DNA from: Lichenibacterium minor
GTDB lineage: Bacteria > Pseudomonadota > Alphaproteobacteria > Rhizobiales > Beijerinckiaceae
Direction of reading: 5' to 3'
Length of the DNA stretch: 64,000 nucleotides
Assembly (NCBI RefSeq): GCF_004137685.1
Contig: NZ_QYBB01000011.1
Span: forward strand, 78,694-142,693
Positions 48,052-58,270 of this stretch are shown here, one piece after another (the first letter of the stretch is position 1; the number at the start of each line of letters is the position of its first letter). Both the position numbers and the translations under genes were made by a program. Under the pieces are notes generated by a model. It was not told where the DNA came from and made no database searches. It was given only the letters and a program-made list of their open reading frames with translations.

Positions 48052-49080
48052 ATGCTGACGTCGGTCCTCGATGCCATCGGCCACACGCCGCTGATCAAGC
48101 TCAAGCGCGCGTCCGAGCTGACGGGATGCACCATCCTCGGCAAGGCCGAGTTCATGAACCCCGGAGGCTCGGTCAAGGACCGTGCCGCCCTGGCGATCGT
48201 GGAGGACGCGATCGCGCGCGGCGCCCTGCGCCCGGGCGGCACGATCGTGGAGGGCACGGCGGGCAACACCGGCATCGGCCTCGCGCTCGTCGCCAACGCC
48301 CTCGGCTACCGCACCGTGATCGTCATCCCCGACACGCAGAGCCAGGAAAAGAAGGACCTGCTGCGCATGTCCGGCGCCGAACTCGTCGAGGTGCCGGCCA
48401 AGCCCTACAGCGATCCGGGCAATTACGTCCGGGTGTCCGAGCGGCTGGCCCGGCGGCTCGCCGCCGAGGACGCCAACGGCGCCGTGTGGGCCAACCAGTT
48501 CGACAACGTCGCCAACCGCGCCGGCCACGAGCGCACCACGGGTCCCGAGATCTGGGAGCAGACCGGAGGGGCGGTCGACGGCTTCGTCTGCGCGGTCGGC
48601 ACCGGCGGCACCCTGGCGGGCGTCGGACTGGCCCTGAAGGCGAAGAGCGCCGGCGTCACGATCGGCATCGCCGACCCGATGGGCTCGGCCCTGTTCAACT
48701 ATTACGACGGCGGCGAGCTGAAGGCCTCGGGCTCGTCCATCACCGAGGGCATCGGCCAGGGCCGGATCACCGCCAACCTCGTCGGCGCGCCGGTCGACTT
48801 CGCCTGCCAGGTCGACGACCGGGAAGCGCTCGGCATCGTGTTCGCGCTCGCCGAGGAGGAGGGACTGCTGCTCGGCGGGTCCTCCGGCGTCAACGTCGCG
48901 GGGGCGATCCGCCTGGCGAAGCATCTCGGGCCCGGCCACACGATCGCGACCATCCTGTGCGATTCCGGCGCCCGCTACGCGTCGAAGCTGTTCGACGCGG
49001 ACTTCCTCCGCGCCAAGGGCCTGCCGGTGCCGCCCTGGCTGGAGCGCGGCGCGCGCATCTCGCCCGACATGCTGCGCTGA
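48052..49080 (+). CDS. cysK: Cysteine synthase A (O-acetylserine sulfhydrylase)
   Basis: PLP-dependent enzyme of 342 residues making cysteine from O-acetylserine and sulfide. It contains the PLP lysine in [10 protein letters not shown] near residue 45, the substrate loop TAGNTG, the phosphate loop GTGGTLAG and [12 protein letters not shown]. The chosen ATG begins [17 protein letters not shown]; a frame extending upstream is open but not conserved. It follows tRNA-Asn by about 145 bases. Confidence 0.95.
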   Translation: MLTSVLDAIGHTPLIKLKRASELTGCTILGKAEFMNPGGSVKDRAALAIVEDAIARGALRPGGTIVEGTAGNTGIGLALVANALGYRTVIVIPDTQSQEKKDLLRMSGAELVEVPAKPYSDPGNYVRVSERLARRLAAEDANGAVWANQFDNVANRAGHERTTGPEIWEQTGGAVDGFVCAVGTGGTLAGVGLALKAKSAGVTIGIADPMGSALFNYYDGGELKASGSSITEGIGQGRITANLVGAPVDFACQVDDREALGIVFALAEEEGLLLGGSSGVNVAGAIRLAKHLGPGHTIATILCDSGARYASKLFDADFLRAKGLPVPPWLERGARISPDMLR

Positions 49081-49148
49081 CCACCCCTGCAACCCAGGCC
49101 TGCGGCGCCGCTGTTGCGGTCGCCGTCCCGCCGTGGCAAGGCACCGCC

Positions 49149-50504
49149 ATGCTCCCGACCCCCGATCCCGCCCCGGCGCGTGCCGCCGGCCGCGCCGCGC
49201 CGCGCATCTCCTTCGTGTCGCTGGGCTGCCCCAAGGCGCTGGTCGACAGCGAGCGCATCATCACGCGGCTGCGCGCCGAGGGCTACGAGATCACCCGCAA
49301 GCACGACGGCGCCGACGCCGTGGTGGTCAACACCTGCGGGTTCCTCGACAGCGCCAAGGCCGAGTCGCTGGCCGCGATCGGCGACGCCATGGCGGAGAAC
49401 GGCAAGGTCATCGTCACGGGCTGCATGGGCGCCGAGCCGGACGCCATCCGGGAGCGCTATCCCAACGTGCTCGCGGTGTCGGGCCCGCAGGCCTACGAGA
49501 GCGTGATGGCGGCCGTGCACGAGGCCGCGGAGCCGCTGCACGACCCGTTCCTGGACCTGCTGCCGCCGCAGGGCATCAAGCTCACGCCGCGCCACTACAG
49601 CTACCTGAAGATCGCGGAAGGCTGCAACAACTCCTGCTCGTTCTGCATCATCCCGCGGCTGCGCGGGCGCCTCGTGTCGCGCCCCGTGTCGGAGGTGCTG
49701 CGCGAAGCCGAGAAGCTCGTGACGGCGGGCGTGAAGGAGTTGCTCGTCGTGTCGCAGGACACGGCCGCCTACGGCCTCGACCTCGGCTACCCGATGCAGC
49801 CGCACGGCGACCGTGAGGTCCGGGCCAAGTTCATCGACCTCGCGCGCGAGCTCGGCTCGCTCGGCGCCTGGACGCGCCTCCACTACATCTACCCCTACCC
49901 CCACGTCGACGACGTTGTGCCGCTGATGGCCGAGGGGCTGGTGCTCCCCTACCTCGACATCCCGTTCCAGCACGCGGCGCCGAACGTCCTGCGCGCCATG
50001 AAGCGCCCCGGCAAGCAGGACCGCACGCTCGACCGCATCGCGGCCTGGCGCGGCGTGGCGCCCGACCTCGTGCTGCGCTCGACCTTCATCGTCGGCTTCC
50101 CGGGGGAAACCGAGGAGGATTTCCAGATCCTTCTGGATTGGCTCACGGAAGCCAAGCTCGAGCGCGTCGGAGCGTTCAAATACGAGCCGGTCGCGGGCGC
50201 GCCCGCGCAGGCCCTGGACCTGCCCGCGGTGCCGCGCGAACTGCAGCAGGAGCGTCTCGACCGCTTCATGGCGCACCAGCAGGCCATCAGCGCGCGGCTC
50301 CTGGCGAAGAAGGTCGGGCGGCGCATGCCGGTGATCGTCGACGCGGTCGGGCCGGGCGGCGCGGTGGGTCGCTCCAAGGGCGACGCGCCGGAGATCGACG
50401 GCAAGGTGCACCTCCAGCATCGTTTCCCGGTGCGGGTCGGCGACATCGTAACGGCGCGGATCACCGGCGCCGACGCCTACGACCTCCACGGCACGGTGGT
50501 GTAG
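49149..50504 (+). CDS. rimO: Ribosomal protein S12 methylthiotransferase RimO
   Basis: Radical SAM enzyme that adds a methylthio group to an aspartate of ribosomal protein S12. The 451 residues comprise UPF0004 ([26 protein letters not shown], with three cluster cysteines), the radical SAM domain with [11 protein letters not shown] near residue 160, and the C-terminal TRAM domain ([16 protein letters not shown]). The first 18 residues are Pro/Ala-rich and poorly conserved. Confidence 0.96.
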   Translation: MLPTPDPAPARAAGRAAPRISFVSLGCPKALVDSERIITRLRAEGYEITRKHDGADAVVVNTCGFLDSAKAESLAAIGDAMAENGKVIVTGCMGAEPDAIRERYPNVLAVSGPQAYESVMAAVHEAAEPLHDPFLDLLPPQGIKLTPRHYSYLKIAEGCNNSCSFCIIPRLRGRLVSRPVSEVLREAEKLVTAGVKELLVVSQDTAAYGLDLGYPMQPHGDREVRAKFIDLARELGSLGAWTRLHYIYPYPHVDDVVPLMAEGLVLPYLDIPFQHAAPNVLRAMKRPGKQDRTLDRIAAWRGVAPDLVLRSTFIVGFPGETEEDFQILLDWLTEAKLERVGAFKYEPVAGAPAQALDLPAVPRELQQERLDRFMAHQQAISARLLAKKVGRRMPVIVDAVGPGGAVGRSKGDAPEIDGKVHLQHRFPVRVGDIVTARITGADAYDLHGTVV

Positions 50505-50716
50505 GGGCGGCGTAGGTCGAAGCTTCGGCCGCCGGCCCGCGCGGCGCCCGGACCAGGCCGCCTCCCGCGCCGGCTGTCCGTCGCAAGGGACGCGTCTGCG
50601 AGAGCGGCCTGCACCGACGACGGGCGCAGGCCGGGCTCAGCAGGACGGGGGCGGAACCCGGCGCCGGCGCGCGGGACCCTGCCCCGGATCGTCGCCGGCG
50701 CTTTAGGGCCTCCGCT

Positions 50717-51784
50717 TCACTGCGGGACTTTGTCGTCCACGCCCTTCACGTACCAGTTCAGCCCGAGGATCTCCTTGTCGGGCATCACCTCGCCGGCCTT
50801 CACCGCCACGGTGCCGTCCTGCTTGCTGATCGGGCCGGCGAAGACCTTCACGGCGCCCGACTTGATGTCGGCCTCGGTCTTCTCCGCCATGGCCTTCACG
50901 TCGGCGGGCATGTTCTCGTAGGGCCCCATCACCACCATGCCGGCGGCCAGCCCGCCCCAGGTGTCGTGCGACTTCCAGGTGCCGTCCTGCACGGCCTTCA
51001 CCTCCCCCACGTAATAGGGGCCCCAATTGTCCTCGAGCGAGGTCAGGATCGCCTTCGGGGCGAACTTCGCCATGTCGGAGGACTGGCCGAAGCCGTGGAT
51101 GCCGGCCTTCTCGGCTTCCTGAAGCGGCGCCGCCGAATCGGTGTGCTGGGCGATGACGTCGACGCCCTGGGCGATCAGCGCCTTGGCGGCATCCGCCTCC
51201 TTGCCGGGATCGAACCAGGTGTTCACCCACACGATCTTGACCTTGAAGTTCGGGTCGATCGACTGCGCGCCGAGCATGAAGGCGTCGATGCCCGACACGA
51301 CTTCCGGGATCGGGAACGACGCGATGTAGCCGACGGTGTGGGTCTTCGAGATCTTGGCGGCGATCTCGCCCATGATGTAGCGGCCCTCGTAGAAGCGCGC
51401 CGAATAGGTGGCGAGGTTGGGCGCCTGCTTGTAGCCGGTGGCGTGCTCGAAATCGACCTTGGGGAACTGCTTGGCGACCTTCAGCATCGGGTCCATGAAG
51501 CCGAAGGAGGTGCCGAAGATCAGCTTGTGGCCGGAGCGGGCGAGCTGCTCGAAGGCGCGCTGCGAATCGTTCTCGGCGACGTTCTCCAGGAAGGTCGTCT
51601 CGACCTTGTCGCCGAGCTGCTTCTGCAGGAACTGCCGGCCCTGGTCGTGCTGGTAGGAATAGCCGAAATCGCCGACCGGTCCGACGTAGACGAAGCCGAC
51701 CTTCAGCTTCTCCTCGGCACGCGCCGCCGAGCCCGCCAGCACCGCCATGGCCAGCACCGCCACGGCCCTCATCCCGTCACCCAT
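50717..51784 (-). CDS. BMP-family ABC transporter substrate-binding lipoprotein-like protein (nucleoside uptake)
   Basis: Periplasmic binding protein of 355 residues. The signal peptide ends after AARA, and VGFVYVGPVGDFGYSYQHDQ is the BMP (PnrA-like) start. Further family segments are IFGTSFGFMDPMLKVA and HTVGYIASFPIPEVV. Members bind purine or other nucleosides. No lipobox cysteine is present, so it is soluble. The ATG at 51784 follows AAGGA. It is the last gene of the qor-ABC operon. Confidence 0.9.
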   Translation of the reverse strand: MGDGMRAVAVLAMAVLAGSAARAEEKLKVGFVYVGPVGDFGYSYQHDQGRQFLQKQLGDKVETTFLENVAENDSQRAFEQLARSGHKLIFGTSFGFMDPMLKVAKQFPKVDFEHATGYKQAPNLATYSARFYEGRYIMGEIAAKISKTHTVGYIASFPIPEVVSGIDAFMLGAQSIDPNFKVKIVWVNTWFDPGKEADAAKALIAQGVDVIAQHTDSAAPLQEAEKAGIHGFGQSSDMAKFAPKAILTSLEDNWGPYYVGEVKAVQDGTWKSHDTWGGLAAGMVVMGPYENMPADVKAMAEKTEADIKSGAVKVFAGPISKQDGTVAVKAGEVMPDKEILGLNWYVKGVDDKVPQ

Positions 51785-51871
51785 CGTCAGATCCTTCCCC
51801 ATCGGCGCCGGAGCGGCGCCTCTGCCTGTTTTTGATGCAATCACCGTGCCGATCAGCGGCACGGCACCGAA

Positions 51872-52795
51872 TCAGCGATCCGGCACGAAGGCCGTCCCCA
51901 GCATGGCGGGCGCGACCGAGCCGGCGCGCCGGCGCAGCGACAGCGCCACCAGCGCCAGCAGGGTGACGAGATAGGGCACCGCCGACATGAACTGCCCCGG
52001 CAGGCCGATGCCGAAGGCCTGCGCCTGGAGCTGCAGAACGGTGGCGCCGCCGAACAGCAACGCCCCGCCGAGCGCCCGCCACGGCCGCCAGGACGCGAAG
52101 ACCACGAGCGCCAGCGCGATCCAGCCGCGGCCCGCCGTCATCTCGGGCGACCAGAACGGCGTGTAGCTGAGCGACAGGTAGGCACCGCCGAGGCCCGCGC
52201 AGGCGCCGCCGAACAGCACGGCCAGCAGGCGGACGCTGCGGACCGGCACCCCCAGCGCGTGGGCGGAGCCGTGGTTGTCGCCGACGGCGCGCAGCACGAG
52301 GCCCGCCCGGGTCCGGCGGAGCCCGTGGGACACCGCCAGCGCGAGCAGCAATGCCGCGTAGACGAAATAATCCTCGCCGAACACGAGGCGGCCCACCACC
52401 GGCAGGTGGGTCAGGCCCGGGATGGCGAGGTGCGGGGCGGCGTCTCGCTTCAGCCCGACGAAGGCGCTGCCGACGAGGCCCGACAGGCCGAGTCCGAAGA
52501 TGGTCAGGGCCAGCCCGGCCGCCACCTGGCTGACGGCGAACACCACCGTCAGCAGGCCGAACAGCAGCGCCATCAGGGCGCCGACGGCCGTGCCCACCAG
52601 GGCGCCGATCAGCGTCGATCCGGTGAGGTAGGCGGCCGCGAAGCCCGACGCGGCGCCCATCACCATCATGCCCTCGACGCCGAGGTTCAGCACGCCGGCC
52701 CGCTCGGCCACCAGCTCGCCGAGGGCCGCGAGGAACAGCGGCGTCGCGGCCGTGACCACGCCGACGAGGACGAGCTGGATCATGTCCGGGTTCAT
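51872..52795 (-). CDS. ABC transporter permease, nucleoside type (second permease)
   Basis: Inner-membrane permease of 307 residues in the BPD_transp_2 (branched-chain/nucleoside) fold, with about eight to ten hydrophobic segments. Family hallmarks are LAALGELVAERAGVLNLGVE, GMMVMGAASG and the loop AVGDNHGSAHALGVPVRSVR. Its start overlaps the other permease's stop by 4 bases. It partners that permease and the fused ATPase. Confidence 0.93.
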   Translation of the reverse strand: MNPDMIQLVLVGVVTAATPLFLAALGELVAERAGVLNLGVEGMMVMGAASGFAAAYLTGSTLIGALVGTAVGALMALLFGLLTVVFAVSQVAAGLALTIFGLGLSGLVGSAFVGLKRDAAPHLAIPGLTHLPVVGRLVFGEDYFVYAALLLALAVSHGLRRTRAGLVLRAVGDNHGSAHALGVPVRSVRLLAVLFGGACAGLGGAYLSLSYTPFWSPEMTAGRGWIALALVVFASWRPWRALGGALLFGGATVLQLQAQAFGIGLPGQFMSAVPYLVTLLALVALSLRRRAGSVAPAMLGTAFVPDR

Positions 52796-53880
52796 GCCAT
52801 CACCCGTCCGACGATCCGCACCCGGTAGCGCGTGACGACATCCGCGCCCAGCACGCAGACGAGCAGGATGCCCTGGAACGCCTTCGTGACGTCGAGCGGC
52901 AGCTTCAGGGCGATCTGCGCGCCTTCCCCGCCCACGTAGGTCAGCGCCAGGACGAGGCCGGCGACCAGCACCCCCATCGGCTGGAGCCGGCCGAGATAGG
53001 CCACGATGATGGCGGTGAAGCCGTAGCCCGGCGAGATGGAAGGCTGGAGCTGGCCGATCTGGCCCGACACTTCCATGACCCCCGCGAGGCCCGCGAGACC
53101 GCCCGACAGCGCGAAGACCAGGAGCGTCAGCCGCTTCTCGTCGAACCCCGCGAAGCGCGCCGCCCGGGGCGCCGCGCCGACGCAGCGGATCTCGTAGCCG
53201 AACATCGTCCGGGAAAAGACCAAGGCGGCGCCGACGACGACCAGGAGCGTGACCAGCACGCCGGCGTGGAGCGACGCGCCGTCGATCAGGGTCGGCAGGG
53301 TCGCGTCCGGGTCGAAGTTCACCGAAACGGGGAAGTTGAAGCCGGCGGGGTCCCGCCAGGGCCCGCGCACCAGGTAGTCGAGCCCGAGCCCGGCCACGTA
53401 GACCAGCATGAGGCTCGACAGGATCTCGTTGACGCCGAGCGCCACGCGCAGCACGGCCGGGATCAGGGCGTAGGCGGCGCCGCCGAGGATGCCGAGGAGG
53501 AGCATGGCGGGCAGGATCCACGACCCGCCGAGCGGCCCCGCGTGGTCCGCGCCGTGGGTGGCCAGCGCCAGCGCGCCCCCGCAGGCGCCGCCGGCCACGA
53601 ACTGGCCCTCGGCCCCGATGTTCCACAGGTTGGCGCGGAAGCAGAAGCACAGGCCCGTCGCGATCAGGACGAGGGGCGAGGCCTTCACGGCCAGCGCTTC
53701 CAGCGACCAATCCTGGGTCAGGGGGTCGACGAAATACACGAGGAAGGCGTCGAGCGGCGACTTGCCCAGGTTCGCCACGATGACGCCCCCGATGAGGAGC
53801 GCGACTGCGACGGCGGCCACCGGCGCGGCGAAGCCGAGCCAACGGGGCGGGTTCAGGCGGGGTTGAAGCTCAATGCGCAT
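52792..53880 (-). CDS. ABC transporter permease, nucleoside type (first permease)
   Basis: Inner-membrane permease of 362 residues in the same family as its neighbour. Features are FRANLWNIGAEGQFVAGG, the equivalent of the NLGVEG motif, GVNEILSSLMLVYVAGLGLD and the cytoplasmic loop VGAAPRAARFAGFDEKRLTL. The ATG at 53880 lies 11 bases inside the ATPase gene. Confidence 0.93.
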   Translation of the reverse strand: MRIELQPRLNPPRWLGFAAPVAAVAVALLIGGVIVANLGKSPLDAFLVYFVDPLTQDWSLEALAVKASPLVLIATGLCFCFRANLWNIGAEGQFVAGGACGGALALATHGADHAGPLGGSWILPAMLLLGILGGAAYALIPAVLRVALGVNEILSSLMLVYVAGLGLDYLVRGPWRDPAGFNFPVSVNFDPDATLPTLIDGASLHAGVLVTLLVVVGAALVFSRTMFGYEIRCVGAAPRAARFAGFDEKRLTLLVFALSGGLAGLAGVMEVSGQIGQLQPSISPGYGFTAIIVAYLGRLQPMGVLVAGLVLALTYVGGEGAQIALKLPLDVTKAFQGILLVCVLGADVVTRYRVRIVGRVMA

Positions 53881-55456
53881 GGACCGGGGCGCTTGCAACC
53901 TCCGTGCCTGCCGGCGGGGACGGCACGGTGCCGGCCATGCGCAACCCCACGTCGTCGCGGTCCGTCTCGGCCGTGGCCGTCGCCGGGGACAGCGTGCCGT
54001 CGTGGATGACGCAAAGGCGGTCGCACAGGCGGAACAGCTCGTCGAGGTCCTGGCTGATCACCACCACGGCCGAGCCGCGGCCCGCGAGGTCGAGGATCGC
54101 CTGGTGGATGGCCGCTCCCGCCAGCGCGTCCACCCCCCAGGTGGGCTGGTTGATCACCAGCACGCCGGGCTCGCGCAGGATTTCGCGGCCGACGACGAAC
54201 TTCTGCAGGTTGCCGCCCGACAGGGTGCGTGCCGCCGGGTCCGGCGCGCCCGCCCGGACGTCGAAGGTTTCCACCACCTCGCGGGCGATGGCCCGCGCGG
54301 CGGCGCCGCGCAGGAAGCCGCCGCGGCTGACCTCGCCGGTGGCGTGGCGCGACAGGACGAGGTTGTCCGACAGCGCGAAGCCCGGCACGGCCGCGTGGCC
54401 GTTGCGTTCCTCCGGCACGAAGGCGGCGCCGCGGCGCCGTCGCGCCGTGATGCCGTCGCGGCCCGCGGGACGGCCGTCGATGCGGATCGCTCCGGCGTCG
54501 GACGCCAGCCGCTCGCCCGACAGCGCGGCGAAGAGCTCGTCCTGGCCGTTGCCCGCGACCCCGGCGATGCCCAGGACCTCGCCGCCCCGGACCGACAGGT
54601 GGATCCCGCGCAGCGCCGTGGCGTGGAGCCCCGGCGCCGGCAGCGACAGGTCGTCCGCCGCGAAGCGTTCGGCCCCGACCGCGCCGCCGCGCGACGACAC
54701 TTCCGCGATCTGGGCGCCGACCATCTGCGCCGCCATCGAGCGCGCCGTCTCGGCGCGGGGATCGCAGGTGCCGACGACGCGGCCGGCGCGGAGCACGGTC
54801 GCGCGGTCGCACAGGCGCCGCACGTCGTCGAGGCGGTGCGAGATGTAGAGCAATGCCCGGCCTTCGGCCTTCAAGCGGTCGAGGATGGCGAAGAGCGACT
54901 CCGATTCCTGGGGTGTGAGCACCGATGTCGGTTCGTCGAGGATCATCAGCTTCGGGTCCTGGAGCAGCACCCGGGCGATCTCGATGCGCTGGCGCTCGCC
55001 CGCCGACAGCGACCAGACGGGCCGCGCGGGCTCGAGCTTCAGGCCGTAACGCTCGGACAGGCCGCCGATGCGCGCGTCGAGCCGGCTTTGCCGTTCGGGC
55101 GGCAGCACGAGCGCGATGTTCTCCGACACGGTCAGGTTCTCGAACAGCGAGAAGTGCTGGAACACCATGCCGATGCCGAGCGCCCGCGCGGCTTCGGGCG
55201 AGCCGAGCACCACCGGGCGGCCCTGCCACAGGATCTCGCCCGCGGACGGCTGCAGGAGCCCGTAGAGCATCTTGACCAGCGTCGACTTCCCGGCGCCGTT
55301 CTCCCCCAGCAGGGCGTGGTTCTCGCCGGCGAGGACATCGAGGTCGATGTTCCGGTTGGCGTGGACGGGCCCGAAGCTCTTGGACAGGCCGCGGATCGCG
55401 ACGAGCGGCGCCGGGGTGCGGACCGAGGGGGACCCTGGAAGCGACGCCATGCTCAC
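53870..55456 (-). CDS. ABC transporter ATPase with two nucleotide-binding domains, nucleoside type
   Basis: A 528-residue protein with two ABC domains, as in sugar and nucleoside importers. Domain 1 is complete: GENGAGKSTLVK, LSAGERQRIEIARVL and LMILDEPTSVLTPQE. Domain 2 is degenerate, with AGVAGNGQDELFAALSG in place of Walker A and LSGGNLQKFVVGRE as signature, normal for this group. It starts with GTG overlapping the qor stop by 4 bases, or with ATG six bases later. Confidence 0.93.
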   Translation of the reverse strand: MSMASLPGSPSVRTPAPLVAIRGLSKSFGPVHANRNIDLDVLAGENHALLGENGAGKSTLVKMLYGLLQPSAGEILWQGRPVVLGSPEAARALGIGMVFQHFSLFENLTVSENIALVLPPERQSRLDARIGGLSERYGLKLEPARPVWSLSAGERQRIEIARVLLQDPKLMILDEPTSVLTPQESESLFAILDRLKAEGRALLYISHRLDDVRRLCDRATVLRAGRVVGTCDPRAETARSMAAQMVGAQIAEVSSRGGAVGAERFAADDLSLPAPGLHATALRGIHLSVRGGEVLGIAGVAGNGQDELFAALSGERLASDAGAIRIDGRPAGRDGITARRRRGAAFVPEERNGHAAVPGFALSDNLVLSRHATGEVSRGGFLRGAAARAIAREVVETFDVRAGAPDPAARTLSGGNLQKFVVGREILREPGVLVINQPTWGVDALAGAAIHQAILDLAGRGSAVVVISQDLDELFRLCDRLCVIHDGTLSPATATAETDRDDVGLRMAGTVPSPPAGTEVASAPVHAH

Positions 55457-56424
55457 GGCACCAGGATGGTGGAGCCGGTGGTTTCGCGCGCTTCGAGCGC
55501 TCGGTGGGCCTCGGCGACCTCGGCCAGCGGGTATCGGGCGTGGATCTCGGGGCGGACCGCGCCGGTCTCGATGGCGGTGACGAGGTCTTCCGTCATCCGC
55601 ACCAGCGCTTCGCGCTTGGCCGAATAGGCGAAGAGCGAGGGGCGCGTGGCGAAGAGAGAGCCCTTCTTGGCCAGCAGGTTGATGTCGAAGGCCGCGATGG
55701 GGCCGGACGCCGCGCCGTAGGAGGCGAACATCCCCAAGGGGCGGAGGCAGTCGAGCGACTTCGGAAAGGTGGCCTGGCCGATGGCGTCGTAGACGACGTC
55801 GCAGAGCGCCCCCCCGGTGATCTCCGCGACGCGCGCGGCGAAGTCCTCGCGGCGGTATTCAATGCAATGGTCGGCGCCGTGCCGCTTCGCGAGCTCGCAT
55901 TTCTCGGCCGAACCGGCCGTGCCGATGACGGTGGCGCCGAGCGCATGGCCCCATTGGCACAGGAACAGCCCGACGCCGCCCGCGGCGGCGTGGACCAGGA
56001 TGGTCGAGCCGGGCACCACGGCGTAGACCTGCCGCAGCAGGTACTGGGCGGTGAGCCCCTTCAGCATCATCACGGCACCGACCTCGTAGGAGATCGCTTC
56101 GGGAAGGTGGACGAGCAGGCGGGCCGGCACGTTGCGCTCCTCGGCATAGGCGCCGAGCGCCGTGCCGTAGGCGACGCGGTCGCCTTCCTTGAACTCGGTC
56201 ACGCCTTCGCCGACCGCCACGACGTCGCCCGCCGCCTCGTTGCCGAGCGTGAGGGGCAGCGGATTCGGATACGCGCCCTGGCGCTGGTACACGTCGATGT
56301 AGTTCAGGCCGACGGCGCGCTGCCGGAGCCGCACTTCGCCGGGGCCGGGCGCCGGAAGGTCGTGATCCTCGACCTGGAACACGTCCGGTCCGCCGAACTC
56401 GTGAATGCGGATGGTCTTGGCCAT
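55453..56424 (-). CDS. qor: NADPH:quinone oxidoreductase, zinc-free MDR family
   Basis: Medium-chain reductase of 323 residues that reduces quinones with NADPH. It starts MAKTIRIHEFGGPDVFQVED and contains RAVGLNYIDVYQRQGAYP, the substrate segment, and the cofactor motif HAAAGGVGLFLCQWG. The zinc ligands of alcohol dehydrogenases are absent. It overlaps the ATPase gene by 4 bases, so it is probably translated with the nucleoside transporter; the reason is unknown. Confidence 0.93.
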   Translation of the reverse strand: MAKTIRIHEFGGPDVFQVEDHDLPAPGPGEVRLRQRAVGLNYIDVYQRQGAYPNPLPLTLGNEAAGDVVAVGEGVTEFKEGDRVAYGTALGAYAEERNVPARLLVHLPEAISYEVGAVMMLKGLTAQYLLRQVYAVVPGSTILVHAAAGGVGLFLCQWGHALGATVIGTAGSAEKCELAKRHGADHCIEYRREDFAARVAEITGGALCDVVYDAIGQATFPKSLDCLRPLGMFASYGAASGPIAAFDINLLAKKGSLFATRPSLFAYSAKREALVRMTEDLVTAIETGAVRPEIHARYPLAEVAEAHRALEARETTGSTILVP

Positions 56425-56539
56425 GAGTCGCTCCGATGCGCTGTCGCCATCATAGGAAGGGCGCGGGACGTCCGGCAACAGCGGGCTCCCCCGCTTCGCG
56501 CCCGGCGGGACGGGCGTGCCGGGGCCGCCTCGTCCCCGC

Positions 56540-56788
56540 TCAAGACTTGGTGCGGTTGAGCCCGGTGAACATCATCTTGGAGAAAGCCTGCTGCATCTGC
56601 TCGGGCGATTGCGCGAACATCGACAGCCAGCTCTTGAGCACGCCTTCGGGAGAGAAGCGCTCCATCTCGGTCAGCATCTTCTTCTCGACCTCGGCCAGGA
56701 TGGTGGCCTGGAGCGGCTGCAGGTCAGGCAGGCCGAAGAACTGGCGCGCTTCGAGCGGGGTGCATTCGACTTCGAGGGTGCACTTCAT
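56540..56788 (-). CDS. DUF6489 family protein, 82 residues
   Basis: A small cytoplasmic protein. MKCTLEVECTPLEARQFFGL and PDLQPLQATILAEVEKKM are the DUF6489 signature, and it ends with a helical MFAQSPEQMQQAFSKMM segment. The family occurs in alphaproteobacteria and is of unknown function. A GGGACGG site precedes the ATG. It lies between qor and thiE on the same strand, 97 bases from thiE and 115 from qor. Confidence 0.85.
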   Translation of the reverse strand: MKCTLEVECTPLEARQFFGLPDLQPLQATILAEVEKKMLTEMERFSPEGVLKSWLSMFAQSPEQMQQAFSKMMFTGLNRTKS

Positions 56789-56885
56789 GCGGTCCGTCCC
56801 GTTCGCCCCGCCCGTCGCCGAAGACGGCGGGGCGGTCGCGGCCCTTCGCCGATGCTGAACCGCCGGGCGGTCCGGCGCAAGCGCT

Positions 56886-57527
56886 TCAGCGCGTCTCGCT
56901 GGCCCAGGCGGCCGCGAACAGGCGCGCGGCGGCTTCCGGGTCCTGCGCCCCCATGATGGCGCTGACGACCGCGACGCCGGTCGCGCCCTCCTCGACCAGC
57001 ATCGGCACATCGTCGGCCTTGACGCCGCCGATGGCAAGCACCGGCTTGCCGGTCATACGGCGAAGCCGGGCGAAGCCGCCGAGGCCGAGCGGCGCCGAAG
57101 CGTCGGCCTTGGTCTTCTGCGGGTGGACCGGGCCGATGCCGAGGTAGTCGGCGGCGCCGGCGTCGGCGCGGGCGATCTGCTCGGCGTCGGTGATCGACAG
57201 CCCGATGGCCATGCCGGGCCCCACGACGGCCCGCACGGCTTCGACCGGCAGGTCGGTCTGGCCGACATGGACGCCGTCGGCGCCGATCGCCACGGCGATG
57301 TCGGCCCGGTCGTTGACGACGAGCGGCACGCCGTGGCCGGCGAGCGCGGCCTTCAACGCCCGCGCTTCCTCGAGGATCGCGCGCGTCGGGGCGGTCTTCT
57401 CACGCAGCTGAACCATCGTGACGCCGCCCGCGACGGCGCGCATCACCACCTCGACGAGAGGGCGTCCGTGGCCGATCTCGCGGTCGGTGACGAGGCACAG
57501 GCGGTAGCGGGACGGGTCGATCGGCAT
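56886..57527 (-). CDS. thiE: Thiamine-phosphate synthase
   Basis: Joins hydroxymethylpyrimidine diphosphate and thiazole phosphate to form thiamine phosphate. The 213 residues form a TIM barrel with MVQLREK, VNDRADIA, DGVHVGQTDLP, GPVHPQKTK and LAIGGVKADDVP. The start at 57527 begins MPIDPSRYRLCLVTDRE. No other thi gene and no TPP riboswitch were found nearby. The NMT1/THI5-like binding protein at 11866 is not adjacent and is more likely tied to pyrimidine catabolism. Confidence 0.94.
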   Translation of the reverse strand: MPIDPSRYRLCLVTDREIGHGRPLVEVVMRAVAGGVTMVQLREKTAPTRAILEEARALKAALAGHGVPLVVNDRADIAVAIGADGVHVGQTDLPVEAVRAVVGPGMAIGLSITDAEQIARADAGAADYLGIGPVHPQKTKADASAPLGLGGFARLRRMTGKPVLAIGGVKADDVPMLVEEGATGVAVVSAIMGAQDPEAAARLFAAAWASETR

Positions 57528-57838
57528 GGCGCGCGGCTTTCGGGTTGGGGTTCCGCCACGCGAACGGCGCGGCGTCGGCCTTGGTTGCCGGCCGGGAAGG
57601 GCGGAGGGCGCGGCGCATCCCGGCCCCGCCGGTCCGGCGCCGGGCGGGCACACCGCCACTTGCGATGGATTTATGCTCACCCGGAGAGCGGATGATCGGT
57701 TTTGTCGCCGCCACGACTGTAAGGGCGAAGTATTGCGAACCGAATAAAGCTTGCGAGGGGCTCGGCGCGGGATCAGACTGTCCCTTCGAGCGGATCCGGC
57801 CGGAGATGGCATGGATGCCGCGCCAGGGGAGGTCGAGC
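57528..57838. other. Divergent promoter region between thiE and the CBS gene
   Basis: About 310 bases with no gene. It should hold the promoters for both directions. The AT-richer block around 57660-57760 (TTTATGCTC, TATTGCGAACCGAATAAAG) is the likely promoter core for the CBS gene. No TPP riboswitch motif was found. Confidence 0.5.
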
Positions 57839-58270
57839 ATGACGACGCTGTCGCTGATACTGTCCCAGAAAGGCCGCGACGTGGTGACCACGGCGCCGCA
57901 CCGCACGGTGCGCGAGGTGGCGAAACTGCTTCACGACAAGGCGATCGGCGCCGTGGTGGTGGCGGGCGCCGACGGGATCGTGCTCGGCATCTTCTCGGAG
58001 CGGGACGTCGTCAAGGTCCTGGCGCTCGGCGGCGCGGCGCTCGACGATTCGGTGTCGCGGCACATGACCTCGCGCGTCGTCACCGCCACCGAGGACGCCG
58101 GCGTGCTCCAACTCATGGAGCGCATGACCGAAGGGCGCTTCCGCCACATCCCGGTCGTCGAGGGCGGTCGCCTGAAGGGGCTCGTGTCGATCGGCGACCT
58201 CGTGAAGTTCCGCATCGCCGAGATCGAAACCGAGCGGCAGGCCATGCTGGACTATATCGGGACCGCCTGA
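57839..58270 (+). CDS. CBS-domain pair protein
   Basis: The 143 residues consist of two CBS domains in tandem: [20 protein letters not shown] and [14 protein letters not shown] in the first, [20 protein letters not shown] and [20 protein letters not shown] in the second. Such stand-alone pairs bind adenosine nucleotides or SAM and may regulate other proteins. GGGAGG lies six bases before the ATG. It overlaps hisI tail-to-tail by 19 bases. Confidence 0.93.
   Translation: MTTLSLILSQKGRDVVTTAPHRTVREVAKLLHDKAIGAVVVAGADGIVLGIFSERDVVKVLALGGAALDDSVSRHMTSRVVTATEDAGVLQLMERMTEGRFRHIPVVEGGRLKGLVSIGDLVKFRIAEIETERQAMLDYIGTA

Noticed and set aside
54473..54611. Degenerate second ATPase domain taken as a broken gene
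   Set aside because: A non-canonical second Walker A is normal for double-domain sugar and nucleoside importer ATPases.
57528..57838. Possible TPP riboswitch upstream of thiE
   Set aside because: Neither the CTGAGA nor the ACCTGATCTGGATAATGCCAG-like conserved cores could be found on the thiE-sense strand.
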